In this document: positions 16,647 through 24,184 of the stretch, piece after piece
How the letters are laid out: each line of letters opens with the position of its first letter
Numbering within the stretch: the first letter of the stretch is position 1
NCBI RefSeq assembly: GCF_000333895.2
Contig: NZ_ANFM02000006.1
Location: forward strand, 1-64,000
Direction: 5' to 3'
DNA: 64,000 nucleotides
From: Grimontia indica
GTDB lineage: Bacteria > Pseudomonadota > Gammaproteobacteria > Enterobacterales > Vibrionaceae
Position numbers and translations under genes: made by a program
The notes under the pieces: generated by a model
What the model was told of the DNA's origin: nothing
The model's input: the letters and a program-made list of their open reading frames with translations, nothing else
Database searches by the model: none

Positions 16647-18059
16647 TTATGCGGCTTTCCAACTGCCATTATTCACCAAATTGTCCGTGACTTTATCAAT
16701 GGCTTTCTTGGCGCGGGCGACGATTTCATCAATATCTCCACGATCAACTACCAAAGGTGGCGCGAATCCCAGAATATCGCCATGTGGCATTGCCCGTGCA
16801 ATCAGCCCTTGCTCCATGCAGGCCGCCGCGATTTGTGGACCGACTTTGAGGTTAGGGTCAAAGTGCTCGCGTTTGTATTTGTTGCTGGAAAACTCCAGCG
16901 CATGCAGCAAGCCAATTCCGCGACTGTCACCCACTAATGGATGGTTGGCAAACGTCGCCTGCATTTGCTGCTGGAAGTAAGCACCCGTATCCCGTGCATT
17001 GGCGGTCAGGTTTTCACGCTCGATAATATCGAGATTACACAGTGCCGACGCTGCGCCGAGTGGATGGCCGGAATAGGTGTAACCATGTCCAATCGCGCCC
17101 CATTGGTCAGTGCCATCTTCCAGCACTTTCCAAACACGCTCACCAACCATCACACCAGATAGTGGTTGATAAGCGGATGTCAGGCCTTTAGCGACGGTGA
17201 TTAGATCTGGTTTCATGTCGTACATGATCGAACCGAAATCCGCGCCCAGACGACCAAAGCCACATACCACTTCGTCTGAAATCAGCAGAATGTCGTACTT
17301 ATCCAGCACTTTACGGATTTCCTGCCAGTAGCCTTCTGGTGGTGGAACAATACCACCCGTTCCTAATACGGGCTCTCCAATCATGGCTGCCACTGTTTCT
17401 GGGCCTTCTGAGAGGATCATCTTTTCAAGCTCGTCAGCGCAATGCTTCGAGAATTCGCGCTCTGTCATTCCATCGACTTCGCGACGATAGTAATAGGGTG
17501 CGAGGGTGTGTTTAACACGCTCGAGCGGTAGATCAAAATGTGCATGGAACAGAGGAAGACCAGTCAACGAACCTGACGCGATACTCGAACCATGATAGCC
17601 ACGGTCACGGGAGATGATTTTCTTTTTCTCTGGCAACCCACGTGCGTTGTTGTAGTACCAAACCAGTTTGAGCTGAGTTTCGTTCGCATCACTACCAGAC
17701 ATGCCGTAATACACTTTACTCATGCCTTGTCCTGCCATTTTGAGAATTCGCTCAGAAAGGGTAATCAATGCCTCGTTAGTGTGACCAACATAGGTGTGAT
17801 AGTAGGCGAGCTTTTTAGCCTGCTCATAAATCGCCTCTGCCATTTCCTCGCGTCCATAACCAATGTTGACGCAATACAGGCCAGCAAACCCATCAATCAG
17901 TTCAACGCCTTCAGAATCCTGAATGCGAATACCTTTGGCATTAGTGATAATGCGGCCAGCCATCTCGCCGTGCGCATATTGTTTGAGGTGTGTCGATGCA
18001 TGAAAGACGTTCTGACGGTCAGTCTCAAGCAGCGCTTTGGTATCAATTTTATTGTTCAT
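16647..18059 (-). CDS. doeD: Class III aminotransferase, probable diaminobutyrate transaminase of ectoine degradation
   Basis: This is a 470-residue class III (omega) PLP aminotransferase. The signature runs LLISDEVVCGFGRLGADFGS, and the PLP lysine is in ITVAKGLTSAYQPL. By sequence alone it looks like putrescine- or omega-amino-acid:pyruvate aminotransferases. The neighbours (ectoine hydrolase, acetyl-diaminobutyrate deacetylase, an aldehyde dehydrogenase, an Lrp regulator) match the Halomonas doeABXCD set, in which DoeD converts L-2,4-diaminobutyrate to aspartate semialdehyde. It is cytosolic. The start is taken at ATG 18059 because AAGAGGAAC precedes it; an in-frame extension reaches 18095 and overlaps doeC. 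It is the last gene of the cluster and ends at a shared terminator. Confidence 0.8.
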   Translation of the reverse strand: MNNKIDTKALLETDRQNVFHASTHLKQYAHGEMAGRIITNAKGIRIQDSEGVELIDGFAGLYCVNIGYGREEMAEAIYEQAKKLAYYHTYVGHTNEALITLSERILKMAGQGMSKVYYGMSGSDANETQLKLVWYYNNARGLPEKKKIISRDRGYHGSSIASGSLTGLPLFHAHFDLPLERVKHTLAPYYYRREVDGMTEREFSKHCADELEKMILSEGPETVAAMIGEPVLGTGGIVPPPEGYWQEIRKVLDKYDILLISDEVVCGFGRLGADFGSIMYDMKPDLITVAKGLTSAYQPLSGVMVGERVWKVLEDGTDQWGAIGHGYTYSGHPLGAASALCNLDIIERENLTANARDTGAYFQQQMQATFANHPLVGDSRGIGLLHALEFSSNKYKREHFDPNLKVGPQIAAACMEQGLIARAMPHGDILGFAPPLVVDRGDIDEIVARAKKAIDKVTDNLVNNGSWKAA

Positions 18060-18075
18060 AGTGAAGTTCCTCTTG

Positions 18076-18092
18076 AGGTCAACAGCCCCTAG
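18076..18092 (+). repeat. Copy 2 of the recurring intergenic 17-mer
   Basis: AGGTCAACAGCCCCTAG, identical to 101-117, spans the doeC stop codon (TAG on the minus strand at 18091-18089) and the short doeC-doeD gap. Confidence 0.5.
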
Positions 18093-19603
18093 CATCCGCT
18101 GGCCGTGTCGAGACCGCCCAGACAGTAGTATTTAATTTCGCTGTATTCATCGAAGCCGTGGCGGCTGCCTTCGCGCCCAAGGCCGGATTGCTTCATGCCG
18201 CCGAAGGGAATAGGGTGTCCCGTCATCTTGAGGCTATTGACGCTGACCATGCCGAACTCAAGGCCTCGCATTAGCTTCCAGATGTCGCGAATATCGTGGC
18301 CATAGATATAAGCCGCCAGACCGTATTCAGTGTCATTCGCGGACTCAATTAACGCGTCCAAATCGTCATAAGCCAACACACCCGCTACAGGACAGAAGTT
18401 TTCCTCCCGGAATACCGCCATCTCAGGTGTGACGTTGGTGAGTAGCACTGGGTTAAAGAAATTTTCTCCAGGCACTTTCTTGTGGCTCGTGGCAATCAAG
18501 GTCGCCCCTTTCGTGAGTGCATCATCTACCAGCATTTGAGCTTTCTCGGCTGCCTGAGCATTGATGAGAGGGCCAATGTCCGTGGTCTTCTGCATGCCGT
18601 TACCCACGCGGAGCTTTTGCATCTCCGTGGCGAAAGCATCGATAAATGCATCGTAATATTGGCGAGGTACATAGATACGATTCGCCGCCAAACAATCCTG
18701 CCCGGAGGTTTGGAACTTGGCATCAATCGCTGCTTTAGCTGCCTGCTTGATGTCCATGTCTGGCAGCACAATGAAGGGGGCATTTCCGCCCAACTCCATC
18801 GAACACTTTTTCACTGTGTTTGCACTTTGTTGAAGCAGCAACTTCCCGACCCTTGTTGAGCCGGTAAAAGAGAGCGCTTTGACCTTATCTGACGCACACA
18901 GCACTTCAGAGATCATTGGGGCATCGCCAGTGACAACATTGAAGACGCCGGCTGGAATACCCGCGCGCTCTGCTAATTCAGCCAAAGCGAGGGCAGAGAA
19001 AGGGGTTTCGTTTGCGGGTTTCACCACCACGGTACACCCAATCGCGAGTGCCGCCGCAGCCTTTCGCGTGATCATCGCATTGGGGAAATTCCACGGTGTG
19101 ATAAGGGCAGCAACACCAATAGGTTCCCTCAGGGTAGCAAGTTGCGTATTAGGAATATGGCTAGGTATGGTTTCGCCATATGCACGTTTGCCCTCTTCAG
19201 CAAACCAGCTTACAAAGGAGGCGCCGTAGTCGATTTCTCCGCGAGCCTCATCGAGGGTTTTGCCTTGCTCAAGCACCATCAAATGAGCGAGATCTTCACG
19301 GTTGTCGAGTAACAAGTCATGCCAAGCCATCAACTTAGTGGCGCGGTGTTCAGCGGATAGCGCGCGCCATTTTTTGAACACTTTGTCTGCGACATTAATA
19401 GCACTATCTATCTGCGATTTTCGAAGTGCGGTGACATAACCAATCACATCATCATCGGCTGGATTGGATACTGCGATATCTTTGTTACCTGCGACCCACT
19501 TACCATTGATGTAGGCAAGTTGACGGAACAGGCGTGCGTCACGTAAGTGGTTGAGCACGGCATCCGTCGCTTTCCCATCATGGGGCAAATTCAATGCGGC
19601 CAT
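18089..19603 (-). CDS. doeC: NAD(P)-dependent aldehyde dehydrogenase, probable aspartate-semialdehyde dehydrogenase of ectoine degradation
   Basis: This 504-residue protein belongs to the aldehyde dehydrogenase superfamily, closest in appearance to succinate-semialdehyde dehydrogenases (GabD). The catalytic glutamate is in MELGGNAPF and the catalytic cysteine in SGQDCLAANRIY. The cofactor-binding features TPWNFP, KPANETP and FTGSTRVGK are present. In Halomonas the equivalent enzyme, DoeC, oxidises L-aspartate-beta-semialdehyde to L-aspartate as the last step of ectoine use. That assignment rests on the gene cluster, because GabD and DoeC look alike. GGGAGG lies 7 bp upstream of ATG 19603, which excludes an upstream in-frame start. 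The gap of 29 bp to doeD indicates co-transcription. Confidence 0.8.
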   Translation of the reverse strand: MAALNLPHDGKATDAVLNHLRDARLFRQLAYINGKWVAGNKDIAVSNPADDDVIGYVTALRKSQIDSAINVADKVFKKWRALSAEHRATKLMAWHDLLLDNREDLAHLMVLEQGKTLDEARGEIDYGASFVSWFAEEGKRAYGETIPSHIPNTQLATLREPIGVAALITPWNFPNAMITRKAAAALAIGCTVVVKPANETPFSALALAELAERAGIPAGVFNVVTGDAPMISEVLCASDKVKALSFTGSTRVGKLLLQQSANTVKKCSMELGGNAPFIVLPDMDIKQAAKAAIDAKFQTSGQDCLAANRIYVPRQYYDAFIDAFATEMQKLRVGNGMQKTTDIGPLINAQAAEKAQMLVDDALTKGATLIATSHKKVPGENFFNPVLLTNVTPEMAVFREENFCPVAGVLAYDDLDALIESANDTEYGLAAYIYGHDIRDIWKLMRGLEFGMVSVNSLKMTGHPIPFGGMKQSGLGREGSRHGFDEYSEIKYYCLGGLDTASGC

Positions 19604-19778
19604 ACGTTGACCTCCCAAAGCAAAATGATGTTCTCAGTAGAACTCTAAGCCAGCATCTGGGAATGGGTTTTCTGTATGAGTGGGTTATGGTTGGAGATTT
19701 TTCGGATTTTCAGCCAAAAACTTAGTGTTTTTTCTGTGATAATTGTAAGTATCTGAATATAAAAGTATTTAATGGCGG

Positions 19779-20258
19779 TCATTCGACAGGGTTGTCGTCG
19801 ATATCGTGTGATTGCGGTGTCTGTTTGATGGTTTTGGTAACGATGTAGGTGTAGTAGCGCTCTATGCCTAAATCTGACATCAGCCAGCTATCAATCAGGC
19901 GTTGGTACTGGTCGATGTCTTTTGCCATGACACGGATGATGTAATCTACTCCACCGCCTGTGGCGAAACAGTCCGCTACTTCTGGGCAATCTTGCATGGT
20001 TTGTTCGAAACGCTGGAAACTGGTTGCGTGGTGCTTGCCCAGTGTCACTTCGACCATCACAGGCGTTTTTTTGGCAAAGAGCTCGGCATTGATTTTGGCA
20101 CCATAGCCTTCAATGATGCCTGCTTCTTCAAGGCGTTTAACACGTTCCCAGCAAGGACTGACCGACAAGTTAATGGATTCTGCGAGATTGGATTTAGTGA
20201 TCCTTCCATCTCTGGATAAAATTTGCAGAATTTTGATGTCATATCGATCAAGCTTCAT
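19779..20258 (-). CDS. doeX: Lrp/AsnC-family regulator of ectoine catabolism
   Basis: This 159-residue protein has an N-terminal winged helix-turn-helix (LSRDGRITKSNLAESINLSV, then SPCWERVKRLEEAGIIEGY) and a C-terminal RAM ligand-binding domain (VMVEVTLGKH..., ATGGGVDYIIRVMAKDI). Proteins of this class assemble into octamers that wrap DNA and respond to amino-acid-like ligands. DoeX of Halomonas elongata lies in the same place in the ectoine-degradation cluster. Here it stands between doeB and doeC, with a terminator-like hairpin upstream and 175 bp separating it from doeC, so it probably has separate transcription control. It may bind at the doeA upstream region. Confidence 0.85.
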   Translation of the reverse strand: MKLDRYDIKILQILSRDGRITKSNLAESINLSVSPCWERVKRLEEAGIIEGYGAKINAELFAKKTPVMVEVTLGKHHATSFQRFEQTMQDCPEVADCFATGGGVDYIIRVMAKDIDQYQRLIDSWLMSDLGIERYYTYIVTKTIKQTPQSHDIDDNPVE

Positions 20259-20269
20259 CCATTACTCCC

Positions 20270-20303
20270 AGAAAAATAAAGAAAACCACGCTTATAAGCG
20301 TGG
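20270..20303 (-). terminator. Intrinsic terminator or attenuator between doeB and doeX
   Basis: On the minus strand CCACGC-TTATAA-GCGTGG is followed by TTTTCTTTATTTTT, a good intrinsic terminator 27 bp after doeB. The T-tract runs to within about 12 bp of the doeX start, so full-length doeAB-doeX messages require readthrough, or doeX has a promoter inside the doeB end. Confidence 0.75.
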
Positions 20304-20329
20304 CATATAGACAGGGGTGGAAGCGAGTT

Positions 20330-21337
20330 TTATTCGACAGTTTTGGCGATAACAGCAAAAGTATCGCCGATACTGATGTTCGAGACGTGCCGTCTGGCCG
20401 CCAGAATGCCTTCAGTGGTAGCGCGATAATAAGCAGGTGTTTGTCCTGTTCGCTCGGTGGAATAAATTCGTGCAATCAGGTCGCCTTCTTTGATCTCATC
20501 ACCCAGACTTACACACATTTCCAGAATGCCGTTGTGTTCACTTTGTAGGTATGCGTCTTTGTCTGGAATTTCCAGCGAGACGGGTTCACATGGCGGATCA
20601 ATATAGTTTTTCTGCAAGATGCCACTGTAAACCAGAAAGTTGTGGATGCCACGATCTGCTATCGCGATGGTGTCGGGTGTGGTGGTGCCACCGCCGCGAA
20701 GTTCTGTGGTGACAAACACCTTACCGTTGGATTCGACAGCGGTATCGTAAAGCTTGGTGGGGTCCATTTCCTCCATGTAGAAGGTATAAGGCGCGCCAAA
20801 CAAACGTGCTCCCTCAATACAGCGAAATTCCTGCGCTTTGTTTTTTAAGCGGTGGGCAGCAGCAAAAGGAATGATATCCAGCGTTTTGCCACCGGAATGA
20901 ATATCTAATGCCGTATCACACATCGGGATCAGATGACGGGTGAAATAATCCGCCATGCGTTCAGTCATCCCACCATAGGGATGACCGGGAAAGGCGCGGT
21001 TCATATTGCCATTATCAATCGGTGAAACCCGCGCCGATGCTTGAACCGCTGGCGCATTCATCATTGGGATGATGATGACCCGTCCCAGAATTTGTTTCGG
21101 CTTGAGCTTACTGGTGAGCTTTAACAGCGAGGTGATTCCCTCGTATTCATCGCCATGATTACCGCCGGTCAGAAGCGCAGTTTGTCCATCTCCGTTTTTA
21201 ATGACGGTGATGGGTGTCATTATCGCGCCCCAAGCCGAGTCGTTGTGGGAATAGGGAAGTTTCAGAAATCCATGCTGAACACCGTCGGCATCAAAATCGA
21301 CAGTGGCAGATACTGAACTTGGCGGAAGTTTCGGCAT
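20330..21337 (-). CDS. doeB: N-acetyl-L-2,4-diaminobutyrate deacetylase (succinylglutamate desuccinylase/aspartoacylase family)
   Basis: This 335-residue zinc hydrolase belongs to the AstE/AspA family. The zinc ligands are visible in GGNHGDEYEG (His and Glu) and in TALDIHSGG (the second His). The N-A-P...R.SPIDNGNMNRAFPG block is typical of DoeB/EutE proteins. DoeB removes acetate from N-alpha-acetyl-L-2,4-diaminobutyrate, the ring-opening product of ectoine. In structural work on the marine homologues EutD and EutE, hydrolase and deacetylase act as a pair. The gene starts 24 bp after the doeA stop, which supports a bicistronic unit. The Shine-Dalgarno sequence is weak (GGGATGA), suggesting coupling to doeA translation. 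Confidence 0.88.
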   Translation of the reverse strand: MPKLPPSSVSATVDFDADGVQHGFLKLPYSHNDSAWGAIMTPITVIKNGDGQTALLTGGNHGDEYEGITSLLKLTSKLKPKQILGRVIIIPMMNAPAVQASARVSPIDNGNMNRAFPGHPYGGMTERMADYFTRHLIPMCDTALDIHSGGKTLDIIPFAAAHRLKNKAQEFRCIEGARLFGAPYTFYMEEMDPTKLYDTAVESNGKVFVTTELRGGGTTTPDTIAIADRGIHNFLVYSGILQKNYIDPPCEPVSLEIPDKDAYLQSEHNGILEMCVSLGDEIKEGDLIARIYSTERTGQTPAYYRATTEGILAARRHVSNISIGDTFAVIAKTVE

Positions 21338-21361
21338 AACAGATCATCCCGATTTTTTGAA

Positions 21362-22549
21362 TCAATGCTTAATGAATAGCTGTCGCGGGAAATCACAGAG
21401 TGTCTCAGCGCCGTGTTTTGTGATCACGATGCTTTCTGTGGTCTCCATTCCCCAATCATCCATCCACAATCCGGGCATAAAATGGAACGTCATGCCTTCT
21501 TTCAATACCGTGTTGTCGGTTGGACGCAGGCTCATGGTTCTTTCGCCCCAATCAGGTGGATAACTAAGTCCGATAGGGTACCCACAGCGCGAACCTCCGC
21601 GGTCAAAGCCGTATTTTTCCATTGTGGCATTCAGCGCCGCCGCAATATCACCGCAGGTGTTACCGGGCCTGGCGACTGCCATACCGGCCTCCAAGCCTTC
21701 ATTGAGCGCGTCATTGGCACGTTTGAAGTGGTCCTCCGGCTCACCGAGATAGATGGTGCGGGAAAGTGGACAATGGTATCTGCGATGAACCCCCGCCATT
21801 TCGATAAAGGTGCCTTCACCGGATTTGAATGGCCTGTCATCCCAGGTCAAATGAGGCGCTGATGCGTCTACACCGGAAGGCAAAAGCGGCACAATCGCAG
21901 AGTAGTCACCAAAGTGGCCATCATGTCCCATGACCGCATGTTTGTTGATTTCCGCGACAAGAATATGTTTTGGCAGCCCGGGCTCAATAAGTTCGAAAGC
22001 CACGCGATGCATGTTTTCCACAATTCTTGCTGCAGCGCGCATGTAGTAAAGCTCTTGGTCTGATTTTTCTGCGCGGCACCAATTCACTAGCCCTGTTGCA
22101 TCCGCAAAGGAGGCATTAGGAAGATTTTCCTGCAGAGATTCATAGGCCGTGGCACTGAAGTAGTAGTTGTCTTTCTCCACCCCGATACGGCCTCGGTCCC
22201 AAAGCTTTTCATACAAAACAGCGTTGGCGAGATATTCCATCGGATGGAGGGGAGGGTTCATCACATAGTGGTCGGGATAGCCGACAACACTCTCGTGGCT
22301 CATGTAGACAGTACGCCGAGCGCCATTGGCATCCTGATTTCTTCCAAACCATAGTGGCTCGCCGGCATGGCCAATAACGACACATTGAGGAACGTAAAAA
22401 GACCAACCGTCGTAACCCGTTAGCCACGCCATGTTTGAAGGGTCGTGAATGATGAGTAAATCCAATTCACGCTTTTCCATGGCCGCACGAACTTTTGCCA
22501 GCCGGACGCTGAACTCATCAAGCGTAAAATTAAGCACAACGTCACTCAT
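21362..22549 (-). CDS. doeA: Ectoine hydrolase (M24 peptidase-like)
   Basis: This 395-residue protein has a creatinase-like N-domain (LLIIHDPSNMAWLTGYDGWS) and a pita-bread M24 fold (residues about 165-385). The family-specific stretches SAPHLTWDDRPF, IGLSYPPDWGERTMSLRP and HFMPGLWMDDWGMETTESI mark it as the DoeA/EutD ectoine hydrolase, which opens the ectoine ring to N-acetyl-diaminobutyrate. The M24 metal-binding positions look changed: the usual D-x-G reads IEMAG, and the usual S-D-x-T-R reads CPLSR. It is therefore unlikely to be a dinuclear metallopeptidase. ATG 22549 follows AAGGAG by 8 bp; a longer frame to 22606 has no ribosome-binding site. It is the first gene of the doe cluster, behind a structured leader. 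Confidence 0.88.
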   Translation of the reverse strand: MSDVVLNFTLDEFSVRLAKVRAAMEKRELDLLIIHDPSNMAWLTGYDGWSFYVPQCVVIGHAGEPLWFGRNQDANGARRTVYMSHESVVGYPDHYVMNPPLHPMEYLANAVLYEKLWDRGRIGVEKDNYYFSATAYESLQENLPNASFADATGLVNWCRAEKSDQELYYMRAAARIVENMHRVAFELIEPGLPKHILVAEINKHAVMGHDGHFGDYSAIVPLLPSGVDASAPHLTWDDRPFKSGEGTFIEMAGVHRRYHCPLSRTIYLGEPEDHFKRANDALNEGLEAGMAVARPGNTCGDIAAALNATMEKYGFDRGGSRCGYPIGLSYPPDWGERTMSLRPTDNTVLKEGMTFHFMPGLWMDDWGMETTESIVITKHGAETLCDFPRQLFIKH

Positions 22550-22609
22550 GCCCCATGCTCCTTTTGGTACCGCCCATACAGGACGAACGTTGACATACAG
22601 AGTCATCGC

Positions 22610-22722
22610 CAGTTATCGCTATGGGTCTTGTTGGGGCGACTTATCGCTCAGACCAGATAACTGTTTTGCCTCTCAGCTTTGCGCTACCCGTTTTCATTTT
22701 TGCTGTGCGGGTGCGCTGCTAG
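22610..22722 (-). promoter_or_regulatory. Structured 5' leader of doeA (possible riboswitch or other cis-acting RNA)
   Basis: Read on the minus strand, two nested structures appear. The first pairs CTAGCAGCGCACCCG (22722-22708) with CGGGTAGCGCAAAGCT (22690-22675) through helices CCCG/CGGG, GCGC/GCGC and AGC/GCT. The second has an outer stem CAGTTATC (22663-22656) with GATAACTG (22617-22610), a middle stem GGTCT/AGACC, and an apical hairpin GCGA-TAAG-TCGC (22647-22636). A free GCCCC in the second structure can pair with the GGGGC just before the doeA start codon, which could mask initiation. There is no T-tract, so control would be translational or Rho-linked. It matches no riboswitch class I can recall. 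The pairing is seen; the regulatory role is inference. Confidence 0.5.
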
Positions 22723-22924
22723 TTTTGTCACCTTTCTCTTTTGCTATGTAACGTAAGTTGTTTGCATCTCATTACTTACACTTACACCACTGTTCAAAAA
22801 ACAGTCAATAATAAATTACTCAATAGTTTGTGCTTATGAGCATTAATCGTAGCTCGACACGGCTGAAAATCTGGGTTTCTCATTATTGATACGTGACTGC
22901 GGAATTTCTGATCTTTGCAATCAA

Positions 22925-22954
22925 TCGATAAAAATTAGAGCGAATTTTTATCGA
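22925..22954. promoter_or_regulatory. Perfect 12-bp inverted repeat, candidate operator
   Basis: TCGATAAAAATT (22925-22936) and AATTTTTATCGA (22943-22954) are perfect inverted copies around a 6-bp spacer. The site is about 375 bp upstream of doeA and 240 bp upstream of the divergent phosphotransferase gene. No adjacent stop codon calls for a terminator, so a regulator binding site, perhaps for DoeX, is more likely. Confidence 0.45.
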
Positions 22955-23193
22955 ACTCGATACGGTTCAAAGATATAGCAGATAAAATTCGATACTATCC
23001 TTGCTCTTGCATCTTTCTGAACTGATGGAGCGAATGCCAATGTTGAATTGCTAATCACCTTAAATTTATGCCTTTGTTTTTACGCTTAATTTTATCTGGT
23101 GATGACGCGATCCATCATGGTGAGCTTTGTTGTTCTGTTTATTCCCATGCTTACCCTCTGATATGTCGTTGAACGCCAAACACGGAGCCTAAT

Positions 23194-23961
23194 ATGGAAA
23201 AACTCCCCGGCGGTCGAGATGGTATTTATCGGGTTCGCAATCAAGTAATCCGACCTACTAATAAAACGACCCAGACGATTCATAGCCTCTTGAACCACCT
23301 TCATCTGCAAGGCTTTCATCACTGTCCTAAACCCATTGCGCTCGACCATGAACATGAAATGGTCAGTTTTGTTGAAGGTCAGGTTTATAACTATCCGCTT
23401 ATAGGCAATATTGCATCTAAACAGGCGTTAACAAGTGCGGCAAAGTTACTGAGACAAATGCACGATGCGTCAGCTTCTTATATCGATAGTTTGAAAGGGA
23501 ATGAATCCTGGATGCTTCCAGCACGCGAACCAACTGAAGTGATTTGCCACGGCGATTACGCGCCATACAACCTCGTTCTTAATGGGCAAGAAGCAGTGAG
23601 TGTCATTGATTTTGATACTGCACATCCTGCACCGAGAGTTTGGGATTTAGCCTACGCGATCTATTGTTGGGCACCTTTTAAGACCCATGAATTCGATAAA
23701 ATGGGGACATTGGATGATCAGATCGCCCGATCGCGCATGTTCTGCAAAGCATATGGTGCGACCCAAGATATGTTAATTAATTTGCCTGATGTCATGATCG
23801 AAAGATTGCAGGCTTTGGTTTCGTTTATGCGAGAAGAAGCTGGAAAGGGGAACGAGGCATTTCAACAGAACTTAGAAGATGGACACCACTTAGCCTACGA
23901 GAGAGATATTCAATATATTTCTCAAAATAAACAAATGTTTTTAACTGAGTTGACGAAATAA
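23194..23961 (+). CDS. Aminoglycoside phosphotransferase/choline kinase-family kinase
   Basis: This 255-residue protein has the APH/ChoK kinase core: CHGDYAPYNLVLNG, the catalytic H-x-D-x4-N loop near residue 118, then VSVIDFDTAHPAP, which supplies the metal-binding Asp, and WDLAYAIYCW. Members phosphorylate small molecules (choline, amino sugars, drugs) with ATP or GTP. The substrate is not predictable, and such proteins are often chromosomal housekeeping or catabolic enzymes rather than resistance determinants. It starts at an ATG with GGAG 6 bp upstream. It is alone between the divergent doe cluster and the EIIC-EAL gene. Confidence 0.75.
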   Translation: MEKLPGGRDGIYRVRNQVIRPTNKTTQTIHSLLNHLHLQGFHHCPKPIALDHEHEMVSFVEGQVYNYPLIGNIASKQALTSAAKLLRQMHDASASYIDSLKGNESWMLPAREPTEVICHGDYAPYNLVLNGQEAVSVIDFDTAHPAPRVWDLAYAIYCWAPFKTHEFDKMGTLDDQIARSRMFCKAYGATQDMLINLPDVMIERLQALVSFMREEAGKGNEAFQQNLEDGHHLAYERDIQYISQNKQMFLTELTK

Positions 23962-24184
23962 ATTAACCATTAGTATGTAATATCATTGACGGCGATGTCT
24001 ATTTAAATAGCCTCGCTGTTAATGTTTCTTGTTGGTTGCGAATAATTATATTTATTAACAGTAAGCAAAAATCTTTTCGTTGAATTAATATTAGATTTCC
24101 ATCTATTTTTAATTGAGAGCATTTAATCCCACATATATAATCCGGCATCTTTTTTGGCCTTGAACCGAGAACCAATTCATCAAT

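Larger units (their letters stand above)
22550..23193. other. Divergent intergenic region between doeA and the phosphotransferase gene
   Basis: This 644-bp region holds the structured doeA leader (22610-22722), the 12-bp inverted repeat (22925-22954), AT-rich sequence between them where promoters must lie, and no convincing gene. The only frames are short and lack ribosome-binding sites. Confidence 0.5.

Noticed and set aside
16647-19603. Reading the aldehyde dehydrogenase and aminotransferase as gabD/gabT for GABA use
   Set aside because: The adjacent ectoine hydrolase, deacetylase and Lrp regulator fit doeC/doeD better; the families cannot be separated by motifs alone.
22610-22722. Resemblance of the doeA leader to a GEMM-I c-di-GMP riboswitch (CGCACAG...CAAA...GAAA...GCGCAAAGC)
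   Set aside because: Short conserved words line up, but the P2 stem capped by a GAAA tetraloop and the 3' tetraloop-receptor half are missing, and a stronger CCCG/CGGG stem uses the same bases.
23194-23961. Phosphotransferase as an acquired aminoglycoside-resistance gene
   Set aside because: Only general APH/ChoK motifs are present, no mobile element is adjacent, and base composition is like the neighbours.
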